A stretch of DNA of 64,000 nt. Origin: DOZZ01 sp963792655. GTDB lineage: Bacteria; Acidobacteriota; Terriglobia; Bryobacterales; Bryobacteraceae. Below the pieces are notes generated by a model, which searched no databases, was not told the DNA's origin, and worked only from the letters and a program-made list of their open reading frames with translations. Shown piece by piece: positions 36,474 through 45,151 of this stretch. Within the stretch, counting starts at the first letter, position 1. The number at the start of each line of letters is the position of its first letter. Position numbers and translations under genes: made by a program. The stretch spans positions 186,001 to 250,000 of the forward strand of contig CAWBWU010000010.1 of assembly GCA_963792655.1 (NCBI GenBank), written 5' to 3'.

Positions 36474-38162
36474 TTATTCCTTGAGGTCTCTCACGTTGCG
36501 TACTTCCCCCCCAAACAACTCGCGGAAGCGCGCTACTTCTGGATGTTCATTCGCGCGGCGCTCTGCATCATCGCCCTGTTTCGGCCGGCTCACTGTCAGC
36601 GCCGCAGCTTGAGCAGCAGGCTGGCCGAAGGTGATGCGCGGCTTCATGGCCGCTGCGCCGGCATGCTTCAATGCCTTCTGCAAATCATCCACGGTCAGCG
36701 AGAGCTGAAACTCTTTGGGCGCCAGGATCCGTAACTCATTCCCGGCGGGCGCCACTTCCGAGTGCGAGATAGCATCAGCGGTATACGGCAGGCCGAGCTC
36801 GATGAGCGCATCGTGCAGCTTCTGCCGCCAGTCCGCATCACCGGCGGGCATCGGCGCAGGTTCCGCAGCGAGCGCATTGGCTCCTGACGATTGCGGCTCC
36901 GGACGGCCGCCCTTCTTCAAGCGATCCAGCTCGAACGGCGAGGGACCAGCGGGCCGCGACACGGGTGAACGTGCGATGACTTGAGCCGGTGGAGGCGGCG
37001 GCGGAGCGAGCACGGGGGCCGGCTTCGCAGCAGGCGCAGCGCTTACAGACGCCAGCGCCTTTTCAATATCGACCAATCTGCCAGCCATGACGAGCTTCAC
37101 CAGCCCCAACTCCAGATGGAAGCGCGGCTGCAGTGACGATTGCAGGTCTTTGAACAGATCGAGCGAAAGCTGCAGGTAGCGCGTCAGCTCCGGCTCAGAG
37201 AAGTTGGCCGCCACCCGCCCCAGTTCTTCGCGTTCGCGCGGCGATGCCGCAATCAGGCGCGTATCGCTGCCGGAGATGCGCGCCACCAGCAAGTTGCGGA
37301 AGAAACGCGAGAGCTCGCGGCTGAAGTGCTGCAGGTTTTCGCCGTTGCGTTCGAGCTCATCAACCAACGCGAGCATGGGTGCGCTCTCCTGCTTCTGGAG
37401 CGACTCGGCAATGCGTGCCAGCGATTCAATCGAGTACGCACCTAACAGGGCGCGCACTGCGGCCGCATCCAGCTTGTTGCCGCAACAGGCGATCGCCTGA
37501 TCGAGCGCGGAGAGCGAATCGCGCACGCTGCCTTCGCCGGCTTGCGCAATCACGGCAAGCGCTTCAGGGTCGGCCTCAATGCCTTCTTCGCCGCAGATCC
37601 ACGACATGCGCGCGATCAGTTCTTCGAAATCGACAGATCGAAAACTGAAGTGCTGGCAGCGCGATGCGATCGTAGCCGGAATCTTGTGCGACTCCGTGGT
37701 GCACAGAATGAAGACTGCCCATGACGGCGGTTCTTCAATGGTTTTCAGCAGCGCGTTGAAAGCTTCGTTCGTGATCTGGTGCGCTTCGTCGACGATGAAA
37801 ACTTTGTAGCGGTCGCGCGCCGGCCGGTAGCGCACGTTCTCGCGCAGCTCGCGCATTTCGTTGATGCCGCGGTTCGAAGCCGCGTCGATCTCGATGACGT
37901 CCGGCGAACCGCCCGCCGCGATCTCCTTGCAACTGGCGCACACGCCGCACGGATTTTCGGTCGGCCCCTGCTCGCAATTCAGGCAACGCGCAATAATGCG
38001 CGCCATGGTGGTCTTGCCGGTTCCGCGCTGTCCTGAAAAGATGTAGCCGTGCGCGATGCGGTTTTGTGCAATCGCGTTGCGGAGCGTGGTTTTGACATGC
38101 TCCTGGCCAACCACATCCTCGAAGCCTTGTGGCCGGTATTTGCGCGCGATTACCTGATACAT
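36474..38162 (-). CDS. dnaX: DNA polymerase III subunit gamma/tau
   Basis: 562 residues. AAA+ clamp-loader ATPase with Walker A GQRGTGKTTMA near residue 45, a zinc module (CLNCEQGPTENPCGVCASC), Walker B VFIVDEAHQIT, sensor 1 around LCTTESHKIP and the helical domain III. A Pro/Ala-rich linker (about 390-430) leads to a C-terminal domain that contacts other replisome subunits. It drives beta-clamp loading. No slippery frameshift run for a separate gamma product was seen. The SRP RNA gene lies just upstream, as in many bacteria. Confidence 0.95.
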   Translation of the reverse strand: MYQVIARKYRPQGFEDVVGQEHVKTTLRNAIAQNRIAHGYIFSGQRGTGKTTMARIIARCLNCEQGPTENPCGVCASCKEIAAGGSPDVIEIDAASNRGINEMRELRENVRYRPARDRYKVFIVDEAHQITNEAFNALLKTIEEPPSWAVFILCTTESHKIPATIASRCQHFSFRSVDFEELIARMSWICGEEGIEADPEALAVIAQAGEGSVRDSLSALDQAIACCGNKLDAAAVRALLGAYSIESLARIAESLQKQESAPMLALVDELERNGENLQHFSRELSRFFRNLLVARISGSDTRLIAASPREREELGRVAANFSEPELTRYLQLSLDLFKDLQSSLQPRFHLELGLVKLVMAGRLVDIEKALASVSAAPAAKPAPVLAPPPPPPAQVIARSPVSRPAGPSPFELDRLKKGGRPEPQSSGANALAAEPAPMPAGDADWRQKLHDALIELGLPYTADAISHSEVAPAGNELRILAPKEFQLSLTVDDLQKALKHAGAAAMKPRITFGQPAAQAAALTVSRPKQGDDAERRANEHPEVARFRELFGGEVRNVRDLKE

Positions 38163-38175
38163 GCGGGAGTGAATG

Positions 38176-38281
38176 CCAGGCCCCGGGTAATCCGCGGCAC
38201 ACAGGTTAAACCACTACCGTTGCTTCCTTCCGGACCTGGCGGGGTTTGCAGCCGCCCGTTGCACGAAGCCCGGAACCTGAC
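38176..38281 (-). ncRNA. ffs: signal recognition particle RNA (4.5S type)
   Basis: On the minus strand the conserved apical sequence CAGGTCCGGAAGGAAGCAA with its GGAA tetraloop and asymmetric loop is present around 38218-38237. The 5' and 3' ends pair (CAGGTTCCGGG with CCCGGGGCCTG, all Watson-Crick or G-U), giving a hairpin of about 103 bases, the size of the small bacterial SRP RNA. It binds Ffh and directs nascent membrane proteins to FtsY. It lies 14 bases upstream of the dnaX start, the common ffs-dnaX linkage. The exact ends are uncertain by a few bases. Confidence 0.93.
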
Positions 38282-38310
38282 AGACCATCAGCTTAACATG
38301 CGGTGCTGAA

Positions 38311-38350
38311 AAGGGCCGCAGACAAGCGCGAAACGCTTGCGTGCGGCCCT
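38311..38350 (-). terminator. rho-independent terminator of the desaturase gene
   Basis: On the minus strand AGGGCCGCA ... TGCGGCCCTT with an inner GCAAGCG/CGCTTG stem and TTTC loop, ending in TTTTC. It lies 15 bases past the desaturase stop and insulates it from the SRP RNA gene that follows. Confidence 0.75.
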
Positions 38351-38364
38351 GATGTATTGCGGAT

Positions 38365-39225
38365 TTAAGCGGCTTTCTTTTCGATCAGCGGTTCGTTGAC
38401 TTGCGCGACCTTCACGCTTTTCGCGATCCCCAGCTTGCGCAGCATCCAGATCTGGCACCAGCTCATGTCGAGTTCGAACCAGGCGAGCCCGTGACGCGCG
38501 GACGTCGGATGCGCGTGGTGATTGTTGTGCCAGCCTTCGCCAAACGTCAGCAGCGCGACCCACCAGTTGTTACGGCTGTCATCGCGTGTCGCAAAGCGGC
38601 GCGGGCCCCACATATGGGTTGCCGAGTTGACCAGCCAGGTGAAGTGCAGCCCCAGCGTGACGCGCATAAACGTGCCCCACAGCAGGTAAGGCAGGCCGCC
38701 GAACACCAGCAGCGCAATGCTCGTGACCACCAGCGGCAGATAGTGATAGTTGTTCAGCCAAACGTGAAAGCGATCTTTCGCGAGGTCCGGCGCATACTTC
38801 GACATCGCCTGTGTATTGGCATGCTTACTTTCGCCGACCAGCAGCCAGCCGATGTGCGCCCAGAAGCCACCGTCATTCGGGGAATGCGGGTCGCCCTCTT
38901 TGTCCGAGTACTGATGATGAATGCGGTGCGTCGCGACCCAGAAGATCGGCCCGCCTTCGAGCGTCAGCGTGCCGCAGATCGCGAAGAAGTATTCCAGAAA
39001 CTTCGGCACTTTATACGAGCGATGGGTGAGCAGGCGGTGATAGCCCATGCTGATGCCGAAACAAATGCCGCACCAGTGAAGCGCGAGCGCGACGGCAATC
39101 GCCTTCCAGCTAAAGAAGAACAACGCGGCGATGGCGCCGGCGTGAAACACAATCAGAAACGAAGTGGTTAACCAGTTGATCGGCTGATGCAGCTTCGATT
39201 CTGGTTGCGTAGGGCTAATAGTCAA
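38365..39225 (-). CDS. acyl-CoA/fatty acid desaturase
   Basis: About 286 residues from TTG 39225, chosen because GAGGA lies 7 bases ahead and TISPTQPESKLHQPINW is a natural N terminus. The longer GTG frame from 39261 is possible. Three histidine boxes are intact: GYHRLLTHRSY, THRIHHQYSD and EGWHNNHHAHP, binding the diiron centre of membrane desaturases. Four hydrophobic segments place it in the inner membrane, where it introduces a cis double bond, probably delta-9, into acyl chains and so controls membrane fluidity. Confidence 0.92.
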   Translation of the reverse strand: MTISPTQPESKLHQPINWLTTSFLIVFHAGAIAALFFFSWKAIAVALALHWCGICFGISMGYHRLLTHRSYKVPKFLEYFFAICGTLTLEGGPIFWVATHRIHHQYSDKEGDPHSPNDGGFWAHIGWLLVGESKHANTQAMSKYAPDLAKDRFHVWLNNYHYLPLVVTSIALLVFGGLPYLLWGTFMRVTLGLHFTWLVNSATHMWGPRRFATRDDSRNNWWVALLTFGEGWHNNHHAHPTSARHGLAWFELDMSWCQIWMLRKLGIAKSVKVAQVNEPLIEKKAA

Positions 39226-39292
39226 GAAGGTCCTCGGGGCACTTTCAATTCTGCCAAGCACCGCGAACCCTCGTTGTAATAGTTCTGTAAGG

Positions 39293-40420
39293 CTACAAAG
39301 TCAGGCTGCTGGTGAGGCGCACGGTGCGATGCGAAGACCGGTCTTCAATCACGATTGCGCCATGTTCGACGCGAACGTCATCCACCTTTTTCAAGTCATT
39401 CGGGACTTCGGTCAAGAACATCAGGAAGCGCGTGCGGACCTTGGATTTTGCCGGCAGCCATCGATAGAGGGGCGCCCCAAACATGGACCCCTGCTGAACT
39501 ACTTCGCGGCGCGGCACGTCGAAGGCCTGAGTCGAAAACTCGAGCCCGCGCGCATACTGGCCATCGGACGGGTAATACTCCCAGCTTTGGGTCCACGGGT
39601 AATCGTTTGAGCTAAAGAGATAGCCGAGCAGCAGATGCTGTTCAGTATTGAGCATGGTGATGAAGTTCGTTGCGTTGGGCTTCATCAATTGCGTACTGTG
39701 ATCGCCGGAGTTCGGCTTCAAGGGAACATCGCGCAAGTTCGTGCTGCCGCCGTTCAACAGTGGCGCATTCGGCCACGTGAATTCCTTGCCGGATGGCAGC
39801 CGGTGCGGCAAGCCGTTCGCGGACGGTTGATACGTGCGTGTCTTGCCCTTCGTAGCGGACATGTCGATGAACGTGACGCCTGGTTTGAGAAACGGCGCCC
39901 CGATGGTGGCGTGCTCCGCCCACTGCATCGGACGGTCGAACGCGAGCAGGCTTTCCACTTCGGTCTCAACCGACATGACTTGCTCGCCGTCCGCCATGCG
40001 ATAGGTGCGCTGAACGTCTTCGTTCGCGAGCGGCAGGTGCGCGGCCAGCGTCAAGACTGCGGTGCCGCCTTCGTGCGATGTATATTTCTGAGTCCATTGG
40101 CTGGTGTAAGCTTCGCCGTGAAATGGATAGCCGGCGGACTGCTCTTCGGGCGATGTTCCGCCGAAACCATCGAGACAGAGAAAGTGCCCCAAACTTGCGC
40201 CAAACGTTTCCTTCGCGCCGGCATTTCGTGAAGCGGCGATCGGGTTCCAAAGAGGACTGCGGTGTTTCGCATCGCCGGTCAGCACCATGCTGCCAATCGA
40301 AGCGCCACGCTCGAGGATCATTACCGAGAGTTTGCCGTTGGTGAGTTCCGTCGCCGGAAGAGACTCGAAGGTCGCGGCAGTGCAAACTACGCAGAGCAGT
40401 GCGAGGAGAAGTGGCCTCAT
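39293..40420 (-). CDS. secreted aldose-epimerase-fold protein
   Basis: 375 residues with a signal peptide (MRPLLLALLCVVCTAATF). The body shows the beta-sandwich style of galactose-mutarotase-like proteins: LTNGKLSVMILERGASIGSM near the start, a central AEHATIGAPFLKPGVTFIDMS, and EYYPSDGQYARGLEFSTQ. The classic His/Glu catalytic motif cannot be confirmed by eye, so an active epimerase is not assured. It stands alone, divergent from the ABC operon. Sugar binding or conformer change outside the cytoplasm is likely. Confidence 0.7.
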   Translation of the reverse strand: MRPLLLALLCVVCTAATFESLPATELTNGKLSVMILERGASIGSMVLTGDAKHRSPLWNPIAASRNAGAKETFGASLGHFLCLDGFGGTSPEEQSAGYPFHGEAYTSQWTQKYTSHEGGTAVLTLAAHLPLANEDVQRTYRMADGEQVMSVETEVESLLAFDRPMQWAEHATIGAPFLKPGVTFIDMSATKGKTRTYQPSANGLPHRLPSGKEFTWPNAPLLNGGSTNLRDVPLKPNSGDHSTQLMKPNATNFITMLNTEQHLLLGYLFSSNDYPWTQSWEYYPSDGQYARGLEFSTQAFDVPRREVVQQGSMFGAPLYRWLPAKSKVRTRFLMFLTEVPNDLKKVDDVRVEHGAIVIEDRSSHRTVRLTSSLTL

Positions 40421-40486
40421 GAACGATTAGAAGATATCAGGATTCGCGGGTCGAAGCGCATTCTGTGCAGCTACGATAGATATTCC

Positions 40487-41236
40487 ATGCAGCCCGCGAT
40501 CGAAGTTCACGACCTGCGTAAGGTCTACCAGGGCAAAGCCGCAGTCGACGGGCTCAGCTTGAGTGTTCCGCGCGGTTGTTTCTTCGGCTTCCTCGGACCG
40601 AACGGCGCCGGCAAATCAACCACGATCAAGATGCTGACCGGGTTGGCACAGCCTACCTCCGGAACGATCCAACTGCTCGGCCGCGACATGCCCGCCGATG
40701 AGATGGAGATCAAGCAGCGCATCGGCCTGGTGCCGGATGAATCGCTACTGTTCGATCGCCTGAGCGGTGCTGAGTTTCTGGAATTCGTCGGGCGCATGTA
40801 CGGACTCGATCGCAAGCTCGCGCAACAGCGGGCGGCTGAGCTGCTTGAACTGTTTGAACTTGCCGGCGAGAAGCGAAAGCTAATCGGCGAGTTTTCAAAA
40901 GGCATGCGCAAACGGGTGGCGATGGCGGCTTCTCTCATCCACCGCCCTGAGCTTTTCCTGATGGACGAACCGTTCGAAGGCGTCGACGCGGTAGGCGCTC
41001 GTTTGATGAAAGACATCTTGCTTGACCAGGTGCGAGCTGGCGCGACGATCTTCTTAACCTCGCACGTGCTCGAAGTCGTGGAGCGCTTGTGCGATCGCGT
41101 GGCCATCATCAACGCCGGCAAGATCGTCAAAGAAGGATCGATTGAAGAGCTGCGCGACGGCGCCGAAACCCTGGAAGACGTATTCGTCCGCGTCGTCGGC
41201 GCAGGACACACACACGGGAGACTCGAATGGTTGTGA
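40487..41236 (+). CDS. ABC transporter ATP-binding protein
   Basis: 249 residues from ATG 40487. The frame is open further upstream but only into an unlikely leader. Walker A is GPNGAGKST, the signature is FSKGMRKRVAMA (a variant of LSGGQ found in ABC-2 exporters), Walker B is LFLMDEPFEGVD, followed by the LTSHVLEVVERL switch. It powers export with the permease two genes later. Its end overlaps the peptidase start by 10 bases. The substrate is unknown. Similar ATPases serve drug or lantibiotic export. Confidence 0.92.
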   Translation: MQPAIEVHDLRKVYQGKAAVDGLSLSVPRGCFFGFLGPNGAGKSTTIKMLTGLAQPTSGTIQLLGRDMPADEMEIKQRIGLVPDESLLFDRLSGAEFLEFVGRMYGLDRKLAQQRAAELLELFELAGEKRKLIGEFSKGMRKRVAMAASLIHRPELFLMDEPFEGVDAVGARLMKDILLDQVRAGATIFLTSHVLEVVERLCDRVAIINAGKIVKEGSIEELRDGAETLEDVFVRVVGAGHTHGRLEWL

Positions 41237-43125
41237 ACTGCTGGAAGACACTGCTGGCAGGAGCGATGCTGGCCTGCATGCACGCGCCGGCGCAGACCGC
41301 CTCAACAGAACCAATCAGGCTTGCCGTGGACGCAACCGACGTCACGCGCCGTCTGATTCACGCGCATCTGACGTTTCCCGTGCAGCCGGGTGACTTCAAG
41401 CTTCACTATCCCGAATGGATTCCAGGCGAACACGGTCCCACCGGTCCCATCACTGACCTCGTTGGGATCAAAGTTACGGCTGGTGCGCAGACGCTCGCAT
41501 GGCATCGCGACACGACTGACATGTATCAGTTTCACGTTCAGATTCCTGCGGGAGTGGAACACATCGATGTTGCGCTCGATTTGATTTCTCCGCCCGAAAC
41601 CGGAGGCTTCACGTCGGGTGGTTCGGCCACTTCGCAACTTTCGGTTTTGAGTTGGAATCAGGTGCTGCTATATCCGTCGGGTACGCCGTCCGATCAGTTG
41701 AACTACCAGACGACCCTGAAGGTTCCGAGCGGGTGGAGCTATGCGAGTGCGCTGCCGATCATGATGGAGGCGGGCAACACCGTGCAGTTCCAGACCGCGC
41801 CGCTCACAACGCTTGTCGATTCGCCGGTGCTTACCGGAGCCAATTTCAAGACTGTCGAGTTGAATCCTGGCGCCAGGCCGCCGGTCTATCTGCATCTCGC
41901 AGCCGATAGCGCTCACGCCACCGACATCACGCCGGAAGAGACAGAACACTTTCGCAATCTGGTGCGCGAGGCGGGCGCACTGTTTGGCGCGACGCACTAT
42001 CGCGACTATCACTTCCTGCTTACGCTGAGCGATCACGTGGCGCACTTCGGCCTGGAGCATCACGAGTCGAGCGACGACCGGATCGGCGAGCGCAGCCTGA
42101 TCGACGACTCGATGCGCAAGCTTACGTCGGGCCTGTTGCCCCACGAGTATGTGCACTCATGGAACGGAAAGTTTCGACGGCCCGCAGGTTTAGCGACGGG
42201 TGACTACGACCGGCCGATGAAGGGCAATCTGCTGTGGGTGTACGAAGGCCTGACGCAATACCTGGGCGAGATTCTCACGCCGCGCAGCGGGCTGCAGACA
42301 GCGGATGAATATCGCGACGAACTCGCGCTCACCGCTGCTGCACTCGATCACACTTCGGGGCGCGCGTGGCGGCCGCTCGAAGATACAGCAGTGGCGGCGC
42401 AGTTGTTGTACGGTGCACGTGCTGACTATTCCGAATACCGGCGCAGCGTTGACTACTATCCCGAAGGAGCGCTCATCTGGCTGGAGGCGGATGTTCTCAT
42501 CCGGCAAAAGTCAAACAACCGCCGTTCGCTCGACGACTTCGCGCGTTCGTTCTATGGTCCTCCGAGCACTGCGCCCGAAGTGAAGCCATATCAGTTTGAA
42601 GACATCGTCGCGGCGTTGAACGCCGTTCAGCCCTACGACTGGGCAGGCTTTTTGCGCAGCCGCGTGGAACAGGTTCAGCCGCGCGGACCGCTGGCAGGGA
42701 TTGAGAACGCCGGGTATCTGCTGGTCTTTGACGACAAGCCGAGCGAGCGCTGGAAGATGATTGAAGGCGAGAACAAGGTCATCAGTCTGCGCTACTCGGC
42801 AGGCATGACGTTGAAAGAAGACGGCGAGGTGCTCGATGTTACCGTAGGTGGCCCGGCGCAGACCGCCGGCATCGCACCGGGATACAAGTTAATCGCGGTC
42901 AACAACCGCGCATTCACCGCTGACATTGTTCACGAGGCGCTGCGTGCCGCCAAGACGTCCACCACACCTACCGAGTACCTGGTGCGCGATGGCGACTATT
43001 TCAGAACGATCAAGGTGGACTATCACGGCGGCGAGAAGTACCCACACCTGCAGCGCAATAACGATCAGCCGGACTTGATCGCGAAGATCATTCAACCGCG
43101 TTCAAAGCCCCGTTCGAACCCATGA
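41227..43125 (+). CDS. M61 family metallopeptidase with PDZ domain
   Basis: 632 residues with a signal peptide (TLLAGAMLACMHAPAQTA). An N-terminal beta domain (about 25-210) precedes the zinc catalytic domain with HEYVH at residues 306-310 and the downstream Glu in LLWVYEGLTQYLGE, together the gluzincin signature. GLEHHESS is typical of M61 (glycyl aminopeptidase type). A PDZ domain occupies about 515-600 (GGPAQTAGIAPGYKLIAVNN). It cleaves peptides outside the cytoplasm. It lies between the ABC ATPase and permease genes with overlaps on both sides, so it is part of the exporter operon. Confidence 0.92.
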   Translation: MVVNCWKTLLAGAMLACMHAPAQTASTEPIRLAVDATDVTRRLIHAHLTFPVQPGDFKLHYPEWIPGEHGPTGPITDLVGIKVTAGAQTLAWHRDTTDMYQFHVQIPAGVEHIDVALDLISPPETGGFTSGGSATSQLSVLSWNQVLLYPSGTPSDQLNYQTTLKVPSGWSYASALPIMMEAGNTVQFQTAPLTTLVDSPVLTGANFKTVELNPGARPPVYLHLAADSAHATDITPEETEHFRNLVREAGALFGATHYRDYHFLLTLSDHVAHFGLEHHESSDDRIGERSLIDDSMRKLTSGLLPHEYVHSWNGKFRRPAGLATGDYDRPMKGNLLWVYEGLTQYLGEILTPRSGLQTADEYRDELALTAAALDHTSGRAWRPLEDTAVAAQLLYGARADYSEYRRSVDYYPEGALIWLEADVLIRQKSNNRRSLDDFARSFYGPPSTAPEVKPYQFEDIVAALNAVQPYDWAGFLRSRVEQVQPRGPLAGIENAGYLLVFDDKPSERWKMIEGENKVISLRYSAGMTLKEDGEVLDVTVGGPAQTAGIAPGYKLIAVNNRAFTADIVHEALRAAKTSTTPTEYLVRDGDYFRTIKVDYHGGEKYPHLQRNNDQPDLIAKIIQPRSKPRSNP

Positions 43126-44735
43126 TTGCCGCCATCCTGCTTGCACAATGGCGCAGCCAGCGCGCGTTTGGCATTGGAGCCAAGCGCATCGGAACGTGGT
43201 TCGCGCTGCTCATCGGCCTGGTGTATTACAGCTTCTGGGTCGTTGGCGCATTCGGCGCCGCCTCATTCTTTGCGCGCACTCAGGACCGCCAACTGATGGG
43301 CACTGTGCTCGCCAGTGCGTTGATGGGAATCATTCTGTACTGGCAACTTGCGCCGCTCGTCACGGCGTCGCTCGGTTCATCGCTCGATCTGAAGAAGTTG
43401 CTGGTCTACCCGGTGCCGCACGGCAAGTTGTTCATCGTCGAAATTCTGCTGCGCGTTACGACCGTGCTGGAAATGCTGGTGGTCAGCATCGGGGTGTCAG
43501 CCGGTGTTGCGCTGAATCCGATGGCGGGCCCGTACCGTTGGGCTCGCGCGCTACTCGCGTTCTGTTTGTTGCTGATGATGAATGCGTTCTTTGCTTCGGG
43601 TCTGCGCAGCCTGATTGAACGCGTGCTGAAACAGAGGCGCTTTCGGCAGGTGCTTTTCCTTTTTTTCCTGATCGTGGCCCTGACGCCGCAATTGCTGCTG
43701 CTCACCCATTTCGATTTCGCACGCGCCGGGCAGTATATGCCCAACCAGGTTTTCTGGCCCTGGAGTGCGCTCGCGAATCTGATGATGGGGGTCAGCGCTC
43801 TGCAATCCGCGACGCTCGCCCTTGCTTTCACCGCGCTCGCGCTGCGCTTCGGGCGCTGGCAATTCTTCCGCAGCTTGCGAGAGCCGGACGCTGAGGCCAC
43901 AGCCGCAGTCGTCAGTAAAGGCACGCGCCAGACCAACGCGCGATTCGATGAAGTGTTGCGGCTCCCGAGCCGCCTGCTGCCTGATCCCCTGGGCGCAATG
44001 GTCGAGAAAGAGATTCGCTCGCTGGTGCGTAACGCGCGCTTTCGCATGGTCTTCTTCATGGGCTTCTCGTTTGGGCTGCTGGTGTGGCTGCCGCAGATTG
44101 CAAGCGGCTCGGGAAAGCACAACGTCCTGAAGGCGCATTTCCTGACCGTCGTCGCCGTCTATGCGCTGGTGATGTTGGGACAAGTCTCGTATTGGAACTG
44201 CTTCGGGTTCGATGGCGTTGCGACACAGTTCTACTTCTCGACGCCCGTTCCTTTCCGCCGTGTTCTGGTGGGCAAGAATCTGGCGGTGGCGGTATTCACG
44301 ATCGCTGAGATGTTATTGGTGCTGTTGATGACGGCGCTGTTCCGGGTCGGGCTCAACCCGTTCGCCATCGCGGAGGCGCTGTGCGTGACGACCGTCGCCG
44401 CCGTTTACCTGTTTGCATTCGGGAATCTGACTTCGGTGCATCTGCCACGGCCGATGAACGCTGAAAAGATGATGCAGGGCGGAGCTTCGCGCTCGATGAA
44501 TGCGGCGCTGTTTCTGGTTGCTCCACTCGCGATGCTGCCCATCGTGCTTGCCTATTGGGCGCGTTACGTCTTCGAAAACAACACCGTGTTTTTCGGATTG
44601 CTGGCTTTGGCGGGGGGGCTCGGCGCTGTTCTTTATTGGGTCGCGCTCGACTCCGCCGCGCAGAGCGCCAGCCGTAAGCGCGAGAAGATGATCACCTCGC
44701 TATCGCGCGGCGATGGTCCTCTCGCTACAAATTAA
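43122..44735 (+). CDS. ABC-2-like exporter permease
   Basis: 537 residues with about twelve hydrophobic segments in two groups separated by a polar linker (about 250-300, SKGTRQTNARFDEVLRLPS). No ATPase motif is present. The layout is that of ABC-2-type permeases, but the sequence is not close to any subfamily I can name. It begins with an ATGA overlap on the peptidase stop and completes the ATPase-peptidase-permease operon. Its stop shares TTAA with the convergent tsaE gene stop, leaving no room for a terminator. Confidence 0.85.
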   Translation: MIAAILLAQWRSQRAFGIGAKRIGTWFALLIGLVYYSFWVVGAFGAASFFARTQDRQLMGTVLASALMGIILYWQLAPLVTASLGSSLDLKKLLVYPVPHGKLFIVEILLRVTTVLEMLVVSIGVSAGVALNPMAGPYRWARALLAFCLLLMMNAFFASGLRSLIERVLKQRRFRQVLFLFFLIVALTPQLLLLTHFDFARAGQYMPNQVFWPWSALANLMMGVSALQSATLALAFTALALRFGRWQFFRSLREPDAEATAAVVSKGTRQTNARFDEVLRLPSRLLPDPLGAMVEKEIRSLVRNARFRMVFFMGFSFGLLVWLPQIASGSGKHNVLKAHFLTVVAVYALVMLGQVSYWNCFGFDGVATQFYFSTPVPFRRVLVGKNLAVAVFTIAEMLLVLLMTALFRVGLNPFAIAEALCVTTVAAVYLFAFGNLTSVHLPRPMNAEKMMQGGASRSMNAALFLVAPLAMLPIVLAYWARYVFENNTVFFGLLALAGGLGAVLYWVALDSAAQSASRKREKMITSLSRGDGPLATN

Positions 44736-45151
44736 GCAAAGCCTGGTTGGCGAATTTCGATCTCGCGTTGATCGTCGCGCAAGGTCGAGAAGTAGACTTC
44801 TCTGCGCTGTTCAGGCATGAGCCGAGGAAAGCGTTCGCCCCACTCGATCACGATCAGCGCGTCGCGGTCGAACAGTTCGTCCAGTCCCAGCGTGGCCACC
44901 TGATCCTCTGTCTCGAGCCGGTAAAGATCGATGTGATAAAAGTGCGGCCCGTACTCATGAATCAGCGTAAACGTGGGGCTCGAAACCTCATCGAGCGATG
45001 CGGCGCCTGCGCCTTCCGCGAGACCCTTCGTGAATGTGGTTTTACCGCTGCCCAGGTTGCCGATGAGCAGCACCACACCGCGTTTCCACTCGCGCGCCAG
45101 CGAACGGCCGAGCGCGATGGTTTCGTCTTCTGAGTCAGTGTGAACAGTCAT
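44732..45151 (-). CDS. tsaE: tRNA threonylcarbamoyladenosine biosynthesis ATPase TsaE
   Basis: 139 residues from ATG 45151. Walker A is GNLGSGKTTFTKGLA, followed by VSSPTFTLIHEYG and the acidic region HIDLYRLETEDQ and LIVIEWGERF, the TsaE/YjeE signature. With TsaB and TsaD it makes t6A at position 37 of tRNAs reading ANN codons. The upstream frame to 45280 is an extension into the neighbour. It overlaps the nnr gene by 17 bases, a pairing seen in many genomes. Confidence 0.94.
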   Translation of the reverse strand: MTVHTDSEDETIALGRSLAREWKRGVVLLIGNLGSGKTTFTKGLAEGAGAASLDEVSSPTFTLIHEYGPHFYHIDLYRLETEDQVATLGLDELFDRDALIVIEWGERFPRLMPEQRREVYFSTLRDDQREIEIRQPGFA

